Positions 29,095-39,191 of a stretch of DNA of 64,000 bases are shown piece after piece. The notes beneath the pieces were generated by a model. The model saw only the letters and a program-made list of their open reading frames with translations, was not told the DNA's origin and did no database searches. Positions within the stretch are counted from its first letter, which is position 1, and each line of letters begins with the position of its first letter. Source of the stretch: Phytomonas francai (lineage: Eukaryota; Euglenozoa; Kinetoplastea; Trypanosomatida; Trypanosomatidae); NCBI GenBank assembly GCA_001766655.1, contig MJCC01000001.1, positions 1,047,961 to 1,111,960 on the forward strand, read 5' to 3'. The translations under genes and the position numbers were made by a program.

Positions 29095-30621
29095 TTATCC
29101 GTCATCCACCTCGAACTCATCATCCTCGTACTGCGCATTCCATCGCTCTTCCTCCTCCTCCTCCTCCTCCGCGCCCAGGGCATCTTCATTTTGGTGAGTT
29201 TCCTCCGTTGTCGCCTTTATGGCCTCCTCCACCGCGTCCTCTCCAAAAACTGCGCCGTAGTATCGCCTGCCCTGCACAAGAACGTTGCGTGGGATGTCAA
29301 CCAGATGCCTCCGCGCGTACGAACTGCGCAAGATACGCCGAAAGGTCGGCCGCGCCGTCGGCTGCACCGTCAGCATCGACTGCACGAGCCCGCAGAGCTC
29401 GCTGGAGTAGACCCCCACGAGCTCCTCACGCGCCTCCAGCCTCGGACAGCGGGCCTCCAAAATTCGCGGCAGAAGCCTCTGCAGGGTGCTCGCCTGAAAG
29501 GGCCTCTCGAGGGCCATCAGCTCGTACAAGACGACGCCGGCGGACCAGACGTCCACGCCGGCGTCGTACGCGCGCTCCTGGAGGAGCTCCGGGGCCATGT
29601 AAAAGGGCGACCCGCAGGCCTCGCTGAGCTTCCCTCCAATCGCGCCCAGCCGCGCGGCGGTGCCGAAATCGCCGATCCGCAGGGTCCGGCCATCCGCGAG
29701 GAGGAAAAGGTTCTGCGGCTTCACATCGCGATGCAGGACGCGCTGCTCGGCGTGCAGGAAGTAGAGCGCCATGCACAGCTGAAGAAGGATCGACGCGATA
29801 AACGACTCCGTGAAGTAGGTCGAACCCCCGCCCCCCTTCATCGCGTGGGCGAAAGGGGGCAATCCGGGCCCCCCTTGCTGGAGGTTCTCCAGATTGAACG
29901 CCAAGTCTCGCCCTCCACAGTACTCGGTGATGATGTACGCCATGCGATTGGCCTCGTGGTAGTCGAGAAACTGCAAACAGTTCGGATGCCCTATGGAGCT
30001 TCGTAGGATGTTCACCTCATTCCGCAGACTTTCCATATCCTCCTCTCGATTACACATCGTTTGGAAGTTGATATCCTTAACCACCACCAGCAGAGGCCCA
30101 CACGACGCCGAAGAAGAAGAAGAAGAAGTCAACTGGGAAGTATGCAAAGAAGAGGAGAAAATGGGTCCGGGTTCTTTCGATTCCAGCTTTCCCTTCTGCC
30201 TATAAAGCGTCGCGCAGCCGTAGCTACCTTTTCCAAGAATATTTTCCCTCTGTAGATTCCACTTCAGACCTGAGGCCGTGGAGAAGTTCAAGCTCTCAGC
30301 AGAGGAACTCGCAAGAGCCCCAGGCTGGGGAGATTTAGCAAATTGATTCGTTTGGTTCTTTTTTCCCGCTTTCTTTTCTTCTTCAGCATGGCGCTCGCTT
30401 GCCTGCTCCGCGTGCTCCATCCAGGGTAAAATATCATTGCCTGTGGCACTATTCGGTCTGAAATTTGGCGGAGGCCTGTCGTAGTCATCCTGTAAAAAAG
30501 TAGGAATTTCTACCTTCATGTCTTTCCTCCCAGCCGTGGGATGATCCAAAGCGAAAGGGGCCTTTTCCATGTGACCAGTCCCGCCGTCACCAAGAACGAG
30601 GTGCTCAAAATTAGTACTCAT
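29095..30621 (-). CDS. NEK-like serine/threonine protein kinase
   Basis: The ATG at 30619-30621 gives 508 residues. A ~125-residue polar N terminus precedes the kinase domain (about 125-435): glycine loop ILGKGSYGCATLY, ATP-binding VVVKDI, the alphaC-region Glu in RNEVNIL, catalytic VLHRDVKPQN, DFGTA, the activation-segment end CGSPFYMAPE, and DVWSAGVVLYELMALERPF. HRDVKPQN with DFGTA and CGSPFYMAPE favours the NEK group, which in flagellates acts in flagellar length, basal-body or division control; the specific role is inference. The C terminus is very acidic (a run of Glu followed by Asp/Glu). A Ser-rich insert sits between beta strands 2 and 3, and a Gly/Pro-rich insert follows the hinge. 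Confidence 0.85.
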   Translation of the reverse strand: MSTNFEHLVLGDGGTGHMEKAPFALDHPTAGRKDMKVEIPTFLQDDYDRPPPNFRPNSATGNDILPWMEHAEQASERHAEEEKKAGKKNQTNQFAKSPQPGALASSSAESLNFSTASGLKWNLQRENILGKGSYGCATLYRQKGKLESKEPGPIFSSSLHTSQLTSSSSSSASCGPLLVVVKDINFQTMCNREEDMESLRNEVNILRSSIGHPNCLQFLDYHEANRMAYIITEYCGGRDLAFNLENLQQGGPGLPPFAHAMKGGGGSTYFTESFIASILLQLCMALYFLHAEQRVLHRDVKPQNLFLLADGRTLRIGDFGTAARLGAIGGKLSEACGSPFYMAPELLQERAYDAGVDVWSAGVVLYELMALERPFQASTLQRLLPRILEARCPRLEAREELVGVYSSELCGLVQSMLTVQPTARPTFRRILRSSYARRHLVDIPRNVLVQGRRYYGAVFGEDAVEEAIKATTEETHQNEDALGAEEEEEEEERWNAQYEDDEFEVDDG

Positions 30622-31414
30622 GCTTTGCAATAATAATAACAAAGAACTCTACCCCAAAACCTATTATTTAGGATCTATTATCTCCCAGTAATATTTCTTG
30701 TACGAGAAATATCGGGTGTTGTGTTGGTCTGTTGTCCTTTGAAATAAAAAATATTCCAAAATATTAAACGATTCGACCAACTTGACGGAAATAAAGGGAA
30801 GAAGAACAAAAGGAGAAAACGTTGTTTCTTTCCGATAAAGCACACACACACACGCACACACGCTCCCAGTCATAGCGTAGCGAGTTATTCTTTATCAATC
30901 TAAAAAAAAAACGCCCACATACCCATGGAAAAGGGTGAAAGAACTATACATAGAAGTCAGTTTGTGGCCATATTCTGCGATAATAATGTGTTTTACATTT
31001 ATACTGGACTTAGCACTACGATTTTAGATACGCGCGTGTGCATTTGTATCCGTTTATTTTCTCATATACATTAAGATAACCATTCCCCTCATTTATCCCT
31101 CCCTCGAGGCCATGTGTCTACAATTTCCTGATCACACTTTTGTCGTTGTCATTGCATGGAGGATGAGGAAATACAAAATACCTTTTTTCTTTCAATTTAT
31201 ACACAGAAAATGATCGTAACAACAAAATCTAAAAATAACACCGTGAAACGCTATCATAGAAATAATACATAGGTTTTACCAAATAAAATGAAAGAGACGC
31301 GAAAAGAAATATATCCAACTCTGTGATAAGCAAGGCATAATGAAGGAAGGAACACAAAACCCTCCCAAACTTCCCCTTCGTCGCCGCTGAAGATACATGA
31401 ATCGATCAAACATG

Positions 31415-31446
<32 letters not shown>

Positions 31447-31530
31447 TATGTGTGTGTATATATACTAATACTAATATGAAATACCTTTCTTAGCAACTCT
31501 TTTTCATTACTTTATTAAGCTTCAACATTT
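30622..31530. other. intergenic with CA and TA repeats
   Basis: This 909-base AT-rich spacer holds a short CA repeat near 30840-30860 and a TA tract near 31415-31440, the latter about 90 bases past the SNAP stop. The ORF over the CA repeat is repeat-encoded and not a gene. Confidence 0.6.
31415..31440. repeat. (TA)n microsatellite
   Basis: About 26 bases of alternating T and A, continuing imperfectly to about 31465, in the presumed 3' UTR of the SNAP gene. Confidence 0.9.
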
Positions 31531-32874
31531 TTAGGCATATCTTTCGAGGTGGTCAAGCAAGTTTTGGCGGCATCGAACGGTTAATTCATCGAAGGCAAGG
31601 TTCGACTGCGTTGTCGCGTACGACGTGTACATGTTGAGTGCTATATCAAACGAATTCAACGAGTTGTTATCAAACGCCTGCAGAATGCTCCGCATCAACT
31701 CATTTTCCTTGCCCTTCTGAAAGCCCTTATCCATCGTCTGATAGCGATCAAAGATCTTTTTCGTGTAATAAAGGCTATTAAAGTAGCTATCCTCGTCACC
31801 AAAGCCGCGGACGAGCACGCATAGAGTGGCGTAGAGGTAGTACTTCGTGGCGGGAAGGCCGCAGGCCGTGCACCGCGCCTTTTCCACAAACAGCAACTCG
31901 GCCTTTTCGTACTCCTCGAGCTCGGTGTACAGAATCCCCAGACGATCCTGCATGTTCGAAACAAAGCTCTTATACATGTCGAGGAACCTCCGCGAGCTCG
32001 CGTCCGTGGGGAGGGGCCGAACCGATATCGTCGAGGACGCCCTCTTGTCGCCTTTCACGGGCGACTCCGCATCCCCGCCTCCGCCGTGCTTGAGGTCGGC
32101 ATTTCGGAAGGGCTTCTCCCCACCCGCGCGTTTAAAGGTCTCGATTGCGGTCTCGTAAAGCGGGATGGCGGCGGCGTGGTCGTTGAGGCGATGATCCGTG
32201 AGCTCCGCGGCCTCCTTGCGGCATCGCGCGGCCTGCCAAAGGAGCGGCGGGAATCCCCCGCGGCGGTTCTCCTCGTGGCGGCTGTTCGTCCCGCTCCGCT
32301 CGTAGCTCTCCGCGAGCCGCAGTAGCGCCTCCACGGCGAGCGCGGGGTGGAGGGTCTTGAGGTTCTCGACGCACTGGGTGAGCGTCATGCGGGCCTCGTC
32401 CTCCGCGCTGCCCTTGAAGGCGCTGTTGATGAAGGTCGCGTGCAGGAAGCTCTTCGCCGCCGCGTCGGGGTAGCCCGCGACGGCGAAGAGCGAGCCCGTC
32501 GCGAAGAAGGTGTCCCGCAGCGAGAGCCAGTCCTCGCAGCAGACGAGGCCGTCCGTCAGGAGCTTCGCCTCGGCGGCCTGGAAGGTCTCGGAGGCGCGGC
32601 GGAGCACCCCCTCGAGCGCGTCCGTCTTCTCGACAGCCCCCCCAGACCACCGCGCCGCGGCCATCACGTCCTCGAGAAGGCCCTGGCAGCCCGCGGCGCG
32701 CGGCCCGGACCCTCCCCAGCCCGCCGCCTTCCCGCAGGCCATCATCGCCATCAGCGCGCCCTCCTCCGGCGAGCCCGCCGCGGGGTCCTTTTCGCGCGCA
32801 CCCGCCAGGGCGGGCTCCGGCCCATCGGCCGGCCCGTTCGGGGCCGCCATCGCAGCGGGCACCGTCGTCGACAT
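31531..32874 (-). CDS. SNAP family protein (alpha/gamma-SNAP, NSF attachment)
   Basis: The frame encodes 447 residues from an ATG at 32872-32874. It has a helical, TPR-like build: AAKSFLHATFINSAFKG, AVEALLRLAESYERSG, AAIPLYETAIETFKRAGG, LGILYTELEEYEKAELLFVE, and the C-terminal portion KYYLYATLCVLVRGFG ... KIFDRYQTMDKGFQKGKENE ... MRSILQAFDNNSLNSFDIAL, which follows SNAP proteins closely. SNAPs bind the assembled SNARE bundle and recruit NSF for disassembly. Length exceeds the usual ~300 residues because of an Ala/Gly-rich N terminus and internal inserts. The 5' half is very GC-rich. Whether alpha- or gamma-type cannot be settled by eye. Confidence 0.75.
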   Translation of the reverse strand: MSTTVPAAMAAPNGPADGPEPALAGAREKDPAAGSPEEGALMAMMACGKAAGWGGSGPRAAGCQGLLEDVMAAARWSGGAVEKTDALEGVLRRASETFQAAEAKLLTDGLVCCEDWLSLRDTFFATGSLFAVAGYPDAAAKSFLHATFINSAFKGSAEDEARMTLTQCVENLKTLHPALAVEALLRLAESYERSGTNSRHEENRRGGFPPLLWQAARCRKEAAELTDHRLNDHAAAIPLYETAIETFKRAGGEKPFRNADLKHGGGGDAESPVKGDKRASSTISVRPLPTDASSRRFLDMYKSFVSNMQDRLGILYTELEEYEKAELLFVEKARCTACGLPATKYYLYATLCVLVRGFGDEDSYFNSLYYTKKIFDRYQTMDKGFQKGKENELMRSILQAFDNNSLNSFDIALNMYTSYATTQSNLAFDELTVRCRQNLLDHLERYA

Positions 32875-33486
32875 CGATACCGGGCTCCGAGAAAGAGATA
32901 GATGCTTAGAATATAATTAGGTACGGGTTGAAATAGCTAGATCGGTCCCTTCAAAGGGGTAAAACGTTCCTCGTGAAAACAATACTTGGATAAACTTATG
33001 AGGGTGGAGAGGAGGAGAGCTAAGCTGTATCTAGGACTCCAGAACCAGCCAATTCTGGCGCCAACACAAAGGAAGGGGAAAAAATGTCAACAGTGGAGGG
33101 AATCGGATTGAGAAAAATGACCGTAAAGATACCAAACTGAATATTCACGCCGTTTGTCAAGGAACCTATAATAGTTATAATTACAGATAAGTCAGGTATC
33201 GATTCATACAAGGAAACGGAAATCCCTTGTGGCAATACGCTTCTCCTCCCTCCTCTTTTACTAAAGGGATAGCGAGGAGCCTTTCCCCTGCGCAGATGAC
33301 AGTTTGCTATCCATTAAATTGAGAATCTGGCAGGGAAAAAGCGAAGCTCCAGGCAAAACACTTGCCCGGTATACAGGAAAGAGAGGGAAGGATAGGAGGG
33401 TATTTGGCGCGGTTGTGGGTTGGCGAGCCTACCATTGCCACCACTGTTACGGTTGTTATATTTATTATTAAGGCTGTTAATCGAAT
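32875..33486. other. intergenic, open frame without ATG
   Basis: This 612-base spacer contains a minus-strand stretch open for about 97 codons (about 33020-33313) that has no in-frame ATG. It lies 170 bases past the exosome gene stop. I treat it as untranslated. Confidence 0.5.
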
Positions 33487-34350
33487 CTACTCCAAGGGAA
33501 CATTACACTGGCGGAAGAATTCAAACAAAAAATTCGCGCCACGCTCCGCGAGGGTCACCATCGTTGTGAGTTGCTGCGGCGAAAGCGAAGGCGCGTCGGG
33601 GAACCTCTTTTTAAAATGACTCGCAAGAAGTCCGCCTGTGGCTTTGGGGTTCGTAAAAACAAACGTCCCGTGTGCGAGGCAACTCCACGAGGTCGCGGGC
33701 GCGCCCTCCTGCGCGGGCCCACCCCATTCGCCCGCGCGGAGCCCCTCCTCCTCCGCCGTCGGGTCCAACAGAAACTCTAGCCGCGAGGACGACGAAAGCG
33801 ACGAGGGGGAGGGGCCCGCTCCCTTCTCCTCCTTTTCCCCACTCGGGAGAAGCGCGGCAACGGCGACCGCGGCCATGGTCGTCCGGCAGGGAAGCCCCGC
33901 ACTCAACAACGCGCACATGACGGCGTTGACGACGACCGCGAGGAGGCCGCCGTCCTCCGTCATCACCACCACGTCCACGCTGAGCACCGCGTCGGGAAAG
34001 CGTTCAGCGAAGAAGACCGCCTCGATCGCGCGCTCGACGACCCCGACGAGTTCGTTGGCATCGAGCTGCTGGGCCCGCACGCGGGCGCGCTCGAGCTGGT
34101 TGATCCGCTCGCTTCCCCCGCTAAAGGGGGGCGAGGCCGCGTGCAGGACGCGAACGCGCAGGCGGCAGCGGGCGAAGTCCTGCTCGAACGATTTCGCCGT
34201 TGTCGGGCCGTGGAGGGCGACCAGCGCGCTGCTCCCACCCTGCGAAAACCAGCTGCTGCCGTCAAATTGCGTGAGCTCACCCACGCGAAGTTCCTTCGCG
34301 CGCATCTCCAGCGCTTGCCGGCCATCCCGCCGCTTATAATGCTCTTCCAT
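33487..34350 (-). CDS. exosome RNase PH-fold subunit (RRP41-like)
   Basis: The ATG at 34348-34350 gives 287 residues (MEEHYKRRDGRQALEMR). The RxDGR start, FDGSSWFSQGGSSALVALHGP, the SERxNxLERARVRA segment, VVVMTEDGGLLAVVVNAVMC and LLSAGLPCRTTM follow the RNase PH fold as in RRP41/RRP46 exosome ring subunits, and the RRDGR-type N terminus favours RRP41 (trypanosomes have more than one RRP41-like subunit). The ring guides RNA to catalytic RRP44/RRP6; eukaryotic ring subunits are normally inactive. A Ser/Glu-rich insert of about 50 residues separates the VAVAALL strand from the FLLDPT segment. The C-terminal helix ends NFLFEFFRQ. Confidence 0.8.
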   Translation of the reverse strand: MEEHYKRRDGRQALEMRAKELRVGELTQFDGSSWFSQGGSSALVALHGPTTAKSFEQDFARCRLRVRVLHAASPPFSGGSERINQLERARVRAQQLDANELVGVVERAIEAVFFAERFPDAVLSVDVVVMTEDGGLLAVVVNAVMCALLSAGLPCRTTMAAVAVAALLPSGEKEEKGAGPSPSSLSSSSRLEFLLDPTAEEEGLRAGEWGGPAQEGAPATSWSCLAHGTFVFTNPKATGGLLASHFKKRFPDAPSLSPQQLTTMVTLAERGANFLFEFFRQCNVPLE

Positions 34351-34879
34351 TCCCAACCGATACAATTAATGTTATGCTAGGATAGCTATCGATTGAGACG
34401 ATTACTGGTATTCGAAATAATAGGATGCTTCGTGTTACACGTAAAAGTGGCTGAATTCCTTCAGATAAAGAAAAAAAAAAAATGAGCACCCTTCCACTAA
34501 CGCCTGAGCGGAAAGGGGTTCAAGAAGGCACTTATCTACTATCCTGGTATGATTTGCCTTCGATGAGCGAGAAGTCCCGAAAAAGAGGGAAAAATCCTAA
34601 ATAGGCCCGGAAGGTTGGAAAAGGAAAGTTCGATGACGCATGGATTTCGTCAGATGAAGATAATAAGCATCGAAAAATATACAGGCATCCACACAATGGA
34701 CTTGAAATTTAAAAAATGCACCCTTCGCCTGTCTTCCCGTATGGAGTTTCTTCACACCTGCTCATGATCTCTTGACATCATGCTTTGCTCCCTTCTCTCC
34801 CCCTCGATAACAGTATTTCCTTCCTACAACACAGACACTTCTCCTTCCCCCCACCCCCACCCCCACACCGCCCGTTATC
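34351..34879. other. intergenic
   Basis: This 529-base spacer holds a C-rich stretch near 34848-34866 and AT-rich DNA. No gene is supported. Confidence 0.55.
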
Positions 34880-36638
34880 CTATGCGATGTTAAACCGTAC
34901 CTTACGATTTAACGAGCGCATACGGAGACTGGACTCCAGCGAGGCTCGAAGATCCTCGTGCGGGAGGCCGATGAGCTCGAGCGCGCGCAAAACCCGCCCA
35001 ATATCGACCTCGCTCATCGAATCCGCAATCCTCCCGGCGCGCGTCCCGAGCTCGAGGTAAAAGTTCTTTCCCGCGGTATGCTTCTTGGTGAGGTCTTCCT
35101 CCTTCGCGGGATTCGACGCGCCCTCGGCGGACTTCTCGGGTGGCTCGCGCACGTTCCCGTCGTACCGCAGCATCGCGTAGGCGAGCATCAAGGAGCTGAT
35201 CTCGCGCCCGCCGAGGAGGTCGACCTCGCGGACGCACAAAGGGGCCGCGCGCACGAGCAGCTCGACCGCCTCGTGGGTGTGGACCTCAAAGAAGATAATG
35301 GCCGCGCAGAGCGCGGCCATATCCCGCACCCGGAGCCGCGCCGCGGCGTCCCTGGCCAAGTCGCCGATCAGCTGCTGGGCGTAGGCCTTTCCGAGGCCGA
35401 AAGGGAGGCGCAGGGCGCCTCGGTCGGCGCCGAGCCCGCCGAGCGCGCCCCCCTCCCCCGTCGTCGTCGCCGTCATGCAGCGCCGGACGACGTCGATGCG
35501 CTGCGCGGGGGCGAGCGCGCGGCCGCCGTCCGGGCGCGCGAGGAGGGCCCGGAGGCACCACTCCTCGGCGCGCATTTCCTCCCCCCCCATTTCCTCNNNN
35601 NNNNNNNNNNNNNNNNNNNNNNNNNNNNNNNNNNNNNNNNNNNNNNNNNNNNNNNNNNNNNNNNNNNNNNNNNNNNNNNNNNNNNNNNNNNNNNNNNNNN
35701 NNNNNNNNNNNNNNNNNNNNNNNNNNNNNNNNNNNNNNNNNNNNNNNNNNNNNNNNNNNNNNNNNNNNNNNNNNNNNNNNNNNNNNNNNNNNNNNNNNNN
35801 NNNNNNNNNNNNNNNNNNNNNNNNNNNNNNNNNNNNNNNNNNNNNNNNNNNNNNNNNNNNNNNNNNNNNNNNNNNNNNNNNNNNNNNNNNNNNNNNNNNN
35901 NNNNNNNNNNNNNNNNNNNNNNNNNNNNNNNNNNNNNNNNNNNNNNNNNNNNNNNNNNNNNNNNNNNNNNNNNNNNNNNNNNNNNNNNNNNNNNNNNNNN
36001 NNNNNNNNNNNNNNNNNNNNNNNNNNNNNNNNNNNNNNNNNNNNNNNNNNNNNNNNNNNNNNNNNNNNNNNNNNNNNNNNNNNNNNNNNNNNNNNNNNNN
36101 NNNNNNNNNNNNNNNNNNNNNNNNNNNNNNNNNNNNNNNNNNNNNNNNNNNNNNNNNNNNNNNNNNNNNNNNNNNNNNNNNNNNNNNNNNNNNNNNNNNN
36201 NNNNNNNNNNNNNNNNNNNNNNNNNNNNNNNNNNNNNNNNNNNNNNNNNNNNNNNNNNNNNNNNNNNNNNNNNNNNNNNNNNNNNNNNNNNNNNNNNNNN
36301 NNNNNNNNNNNNNNNNNNNNNNNNNNNNNNNNNNNNNNNNNNNNNNNNGGGGGGCGCGGCGCCCCCTGACCGCCCCGCGCGGAGGCCGGCGGCGCCAGCC
36401 CTACGGGCGCCGATTCGCCCGTGTAGGGGCGATTCAGCTGGTGTAAATAAACACGAAAGGCGTCGCGGATTTCCTCTTGCTCCGCCGAAGGAGCCCTTTG
36501 TGCCCGATACACCCCTCCCCTCGAGGGCGAGAACGAATCTTTCGAGGAAGTAGGATGCGCATAGCGCGCTGCCGTAGCGTCAAATCCCCACCATCTTCCC
36601 GCGATGCAAACCCATTTAGTCGGGCAAACCCTTCGCAT
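34880..36638 (-). CDS. probable mitochondrial protein of unknown function, interrupted by assembly gap
   Basis: The ATG at 36636-36638 opens a frame of 96 codons before the N block; the sequence MRRVCPTKWVCIAGRWWGFD is Arg-rich and amphipathic like a mitochondrial presequence. Beyond the gap an open frame of about 237 codons continues to the stop at 34880. It is helical and Leu/Ala-rich, with repeated elements such as ARLRVRDMAALCAAIIFFE, REISSLMLAYAMLRYD and VDIGRVLRALELIGLPHEDL. Such roughly 35-residue helix pairs resemble FASTK/RAP- or OPR-type organelle RNA-binding proteins; that is inference. The two parts are taken as one gene because there is no other start or stop between them. They are not in the same frame if the gap is truly 752 bases. 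Confidence 0.6.
35597..36348. other. assembly gap (752 N)
   Basis: A run of 752 unknown bases inside a coding region, flanked on both sides by extremely GC-rich sequence. The length is not compatible with a continuous frame. Confidence 0.99.
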
Positions 36639-36923
36639 TACAGAAATATGCCTAAATCGCGTCAATAAACTTCTCCCACCTGCTTTTCTACCTTTTTATT
36701 CATCTATTTATGATTGCACCTTCACCTTCTAAACGAGATTCGAGAAGAAAAAAATGAAAGCGGAGTCGATGATACTCCTATTATGCTGGTTTTGCTAAAG
36801 GTGGCTTTCTTTTCGGAAGAAAGTGAATTTTCAATCGTCCTCCCCACTGGTATTTAGATAGAGGATATCTCTATAATTTTATACAACGCAGAAACACACA
36901 AATAAAGATAATGAACAAGAGTT

Positions 36924-37381
36924 TTAATCAAACCGAATAAGCGCATAGCATTCGGGTTTAGCAGTACGATAAAGGTCCTGAAGCGTACGCAAGATGCACA
37001 GGGTCCTTCCCACATTGATGCCGCCGCTTTTATCATATTTATCCCATTTTAACTCCAATTTTCCCTCGTTTGATGGATAAATCAACCACTGTGCTAAGCT
37101 CAACCCAGCGAGAAAAAGAAAATGCACAAAAATATGAAACCTATTATTAAATATGTAGTAGAAAGTCTCCAATAATCATCTTCCAAAAAAAAAAATACCA
37201 TAATTTCCCATTCGATATCATCTCTTCTGATCCAGAAGCGTAGAAACCACAGGAAAAAGTCAAAACATGGAATATAATGGATTCTACGCAAACGTCAAAA
37301 TAAAAAAACGACATTGAATAGACAGCACAATATTTTAAAAACCTTCTGTGAGAACTTCGACAGATCCTTTGCCGCACTCAT
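36924..37381 (-). pseudogene. frame-broken small membrane-protein gene
   Basis: A minus-strand ATG at 37379-37381 starts MSAAKDLSKFSQKVFKILCC, which looks like the beginning of a multi-pass membrane protein, but stops at a TGA after 28 codons. Protein-like sequence continues in the other frames: DVCVESIIFHVLTFSCGFYA, then hydrophobic STTYLIIGFIFLCIFFFSLG, then a third frame with LAQWLIYPSNEGKLELKWDK and GGINVGRTLCILRTLQDLYR to a TAA at 36924. The breaks fall near T homopolymers (7 and 11 T) and one other point. It may be a decayed gene or a real gene with sequencing indels. A COPI-associated (TVP15-like) or similar Golgi membrane protein is one guess, not supported by a firm motif. AT-rich codon use differs from neighbours. 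Confidence 0.45.
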
Positions 37382-37797
37382 AGGAAAAGGAACAACGAGT
37401 AAAAGCAATGTAAGCTTCCTATCAACGGCGCGCACGTATGCGGATATACATATATATATTCCCATATATTTCAAGTATCACATACCTTAGAGAAGGATTC
37501 AAAACTCGAAATGCATTTTTCCCACATTTTCTCTTCCGTCTCTCTTTTTAAGGTTATTTTCTTGGGAAGAATAATTTGGAAAATATACAATCGACAGAGC
37601 ACATGGGAAAAGGAAAAAGGACAATCCTAGTAGTCAGTATTATTATTGCTAATAAAAGAAATTCACCCCTGACTGTGATCTTTAGTCAGCTGGGATTTAA
37701 AAAAAGATTGTTTAAAGATTTTTTTTTAATGTGGGGACTCTCTTCGGAAGCGAATCGCAGCAAGCGCCTTCATATGAGATCTACTACTTAATCCTTT

Positions 37798-37829
<32 letters not shown>

Positions 37830-38000
37830 TCCAGCTTCCTCTCTCTCCTGTCAGTACCCTATTCGCATCTATTTCTTTTTTACCATGTACTAAAGAGACC
37901 CTTTCTCCACCATTACTGCTCTTTTTTCATTTATTTTCTCTCTCCGTCCCTCTCTCCCCTTAATGCAGATAAATACTTCGTTCATTCCCGAACCACTCCC
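37382..38000. other. intergenic with C22 run
   Basis: This spacer lies between CK2 alpha and the broken membrane-protein gene. It is AT-rich except for C/T-rich DNA next to the CK2 stop, including C22 at 37808-37829. No ORF is supported. The 285 bases between 36639 and 36923 likewise hold nothing recognisable. Confidence 0.6.
37808..37829. repeat. C22 homopolymer (G22 on the transcribed sense strand)
   Basis: 22 consecutive C on the plus strand, 172 bases past the CK2 alpha stop. Confidence 0.95.
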
Positions 38001-39191
38001 TTAGGTGGAGACAAAAGGGTATCGCTCGTCCGAACTGCACGCCATGGCCCTTCGGACGGGTTCGAAGTACGGATGTAGCATCGCCTCATCCGCCCGAATC
38101 CGATCCTGGTGGTCAAACTGAAGCATCCTATCGAGCAAATCGAGCGCGACCGGATTGCATAAATTCACGTTGAAGGGTTTCACAAACTGCTTCCACCCGC
38201 AATGCCCGGGCCGCATCCCCTCGATGGTCCCTACGAGCCCGTGTGGGATATGCGCGTTGTACTTGGCCACGTACCGCCGCAAGGCGTCGGTGCCGAAGAC
38301 GGACGTGATCCGGAGGAGCTGGTTTTCGTTGTCGCTGCCGTTAAAGAAAGGCTCGATTTTGAAGAGCATCCCGGCAAATACGCAGCCGAGGCTCCAGATA
38401 TCCAGCCCGAAGTCGTACTGCCGATGGCCGAGGAGGAGCTCCGGGCCCTTGTAGTGCCGCGTGGCCACCCCGCAGTTGAGGGACTCCCCGTGCAGGTAGT
38501 ACTCCGCGAGGCCCCAGTCGATCACGCGCAGGATGCGGTGCTTGTGGTCGATCATGATGTTGTGCGGCTTGATATCGCGATGGAAGATGCCGCGGCGGTG
38601 CGCAAAGTCGAGGGTGCGCAGGATCTCGTAGAAGTAGTAGCGAATGTCGAAGTCCTCGAGCAGGGATTTGTTCATCAACCAGCGCAGGTTCACCGGGTTC
38701 TCGACGTACTCGGTGACCAACACGATCGTGTTCGTCTTGGTCTCCTGCAAGACGTCGAGCAGCCGAACCACATTCGGGCCCCCGCATAAATTCTGCAAAA
38801 TCGAAATCTCCCGCTGGATTTTCCGATAGCGGACCGGCTTAAGGATCTTTAACACACACACACGGCCCGTCGTGCGATTCCAACCGCGGAAAACCTCCGA
38901 GTACTTCCCCTGCCCAATCTTCTGATGGATGTCGTAGGAGTCGAGGTCGTGGTTGAAATCGATCTCGGTGCGCTCGTAATCCCAGTACGACATGGGTAAC
39001 TCCTTGCAGACCATCCAAAAGGGATGCGAATACGCCTTTTCGCTGGAAAGCGATTTTCCTCCTCCATCTCTTTCGATTTCCCTTTCTTTTGGGGTGGGGT
39101 TGAATTTTGATGTTTCGGAGAGGGACAGGACATTGGAAGCGGTTTTGCTATTTGACGTGCCAGAGTATGCGAGCTTCATCCGCTGGATCAT
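38001..39191 (-). CDS. CK2A: casein kinase 2 catalytic subunit alpha
   Basis: The frame encodes 396 residues from an ATG at 39189-39191. From YWDYERTEID (69) onward it follows CK2 alpha almost without gaps: GQGKYSEVF, ATP-binding K115 in VCVLKILKPV, the basic stretch RYRKIQRE, catalytic HRDIKPHN (D206), the CK2-specific DWG (225-227) in place of DFG, GPELLLGHRQYDFGLDIWSLG and FDHQDRIRADEAMLHPYF. CK2 phosphorylates acidic Ser/Thr sites in nucleus and cytosol, usually as a tetramer with beta subunits. An N-terminal extension of about 66 polar residues precedes the conserved MSYWDYE; a start at that internal Met (M67) would give a conventional length, but the upstream ATG is in frame and unobstructed. 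Confidence 0.95.
   Translation of the reverse strand: MIQRMKLAYSGTSNSKTASNVLSLSETSKFNPTPKEREIERDGGGKSLSSEKAYSHPFWMVCKELPMSYWDYERTEIDFNHDLDSYDIHQKIGQGKYSEVFRGWNRTTGRVCVLKILKPVRYRKIQREISILQNLCGGPNVVRLLDVLQETKTNTIVLVTEYVENPVNLRWLMNKSLLEDFDIRYYFYEILRTLDFAHRRGIFHRDIKPHNIMIDHKHRILRVIDWGLAEYYLHGESLNCGVATRHYKGPELLLGHRQYDFGLDIWSLGCVFAGMLFKIEPFFNGSDNENQLLRITSVFGTDALRRYVAKYNAHIPHGLVGTIEGMRPGHCGWKQFVKPFNVNLCNPVALDLLDRMLQFDHQDRIRADEAMLHPYFEPVRRAMACSSDERYPFVST

Noticed and set aside
33020..33313. Open minus-strand stretch of about 97 codons
   Set aside because: No in-frame ATG and located in the expected 3' UTR of the exosome gene.
34958..36553. 531-codon plus-strand frame spanning the assembly gap
   Set aside because: It owes its length to unknown bases read as open and is antisense to the mitochondrial-type gene.
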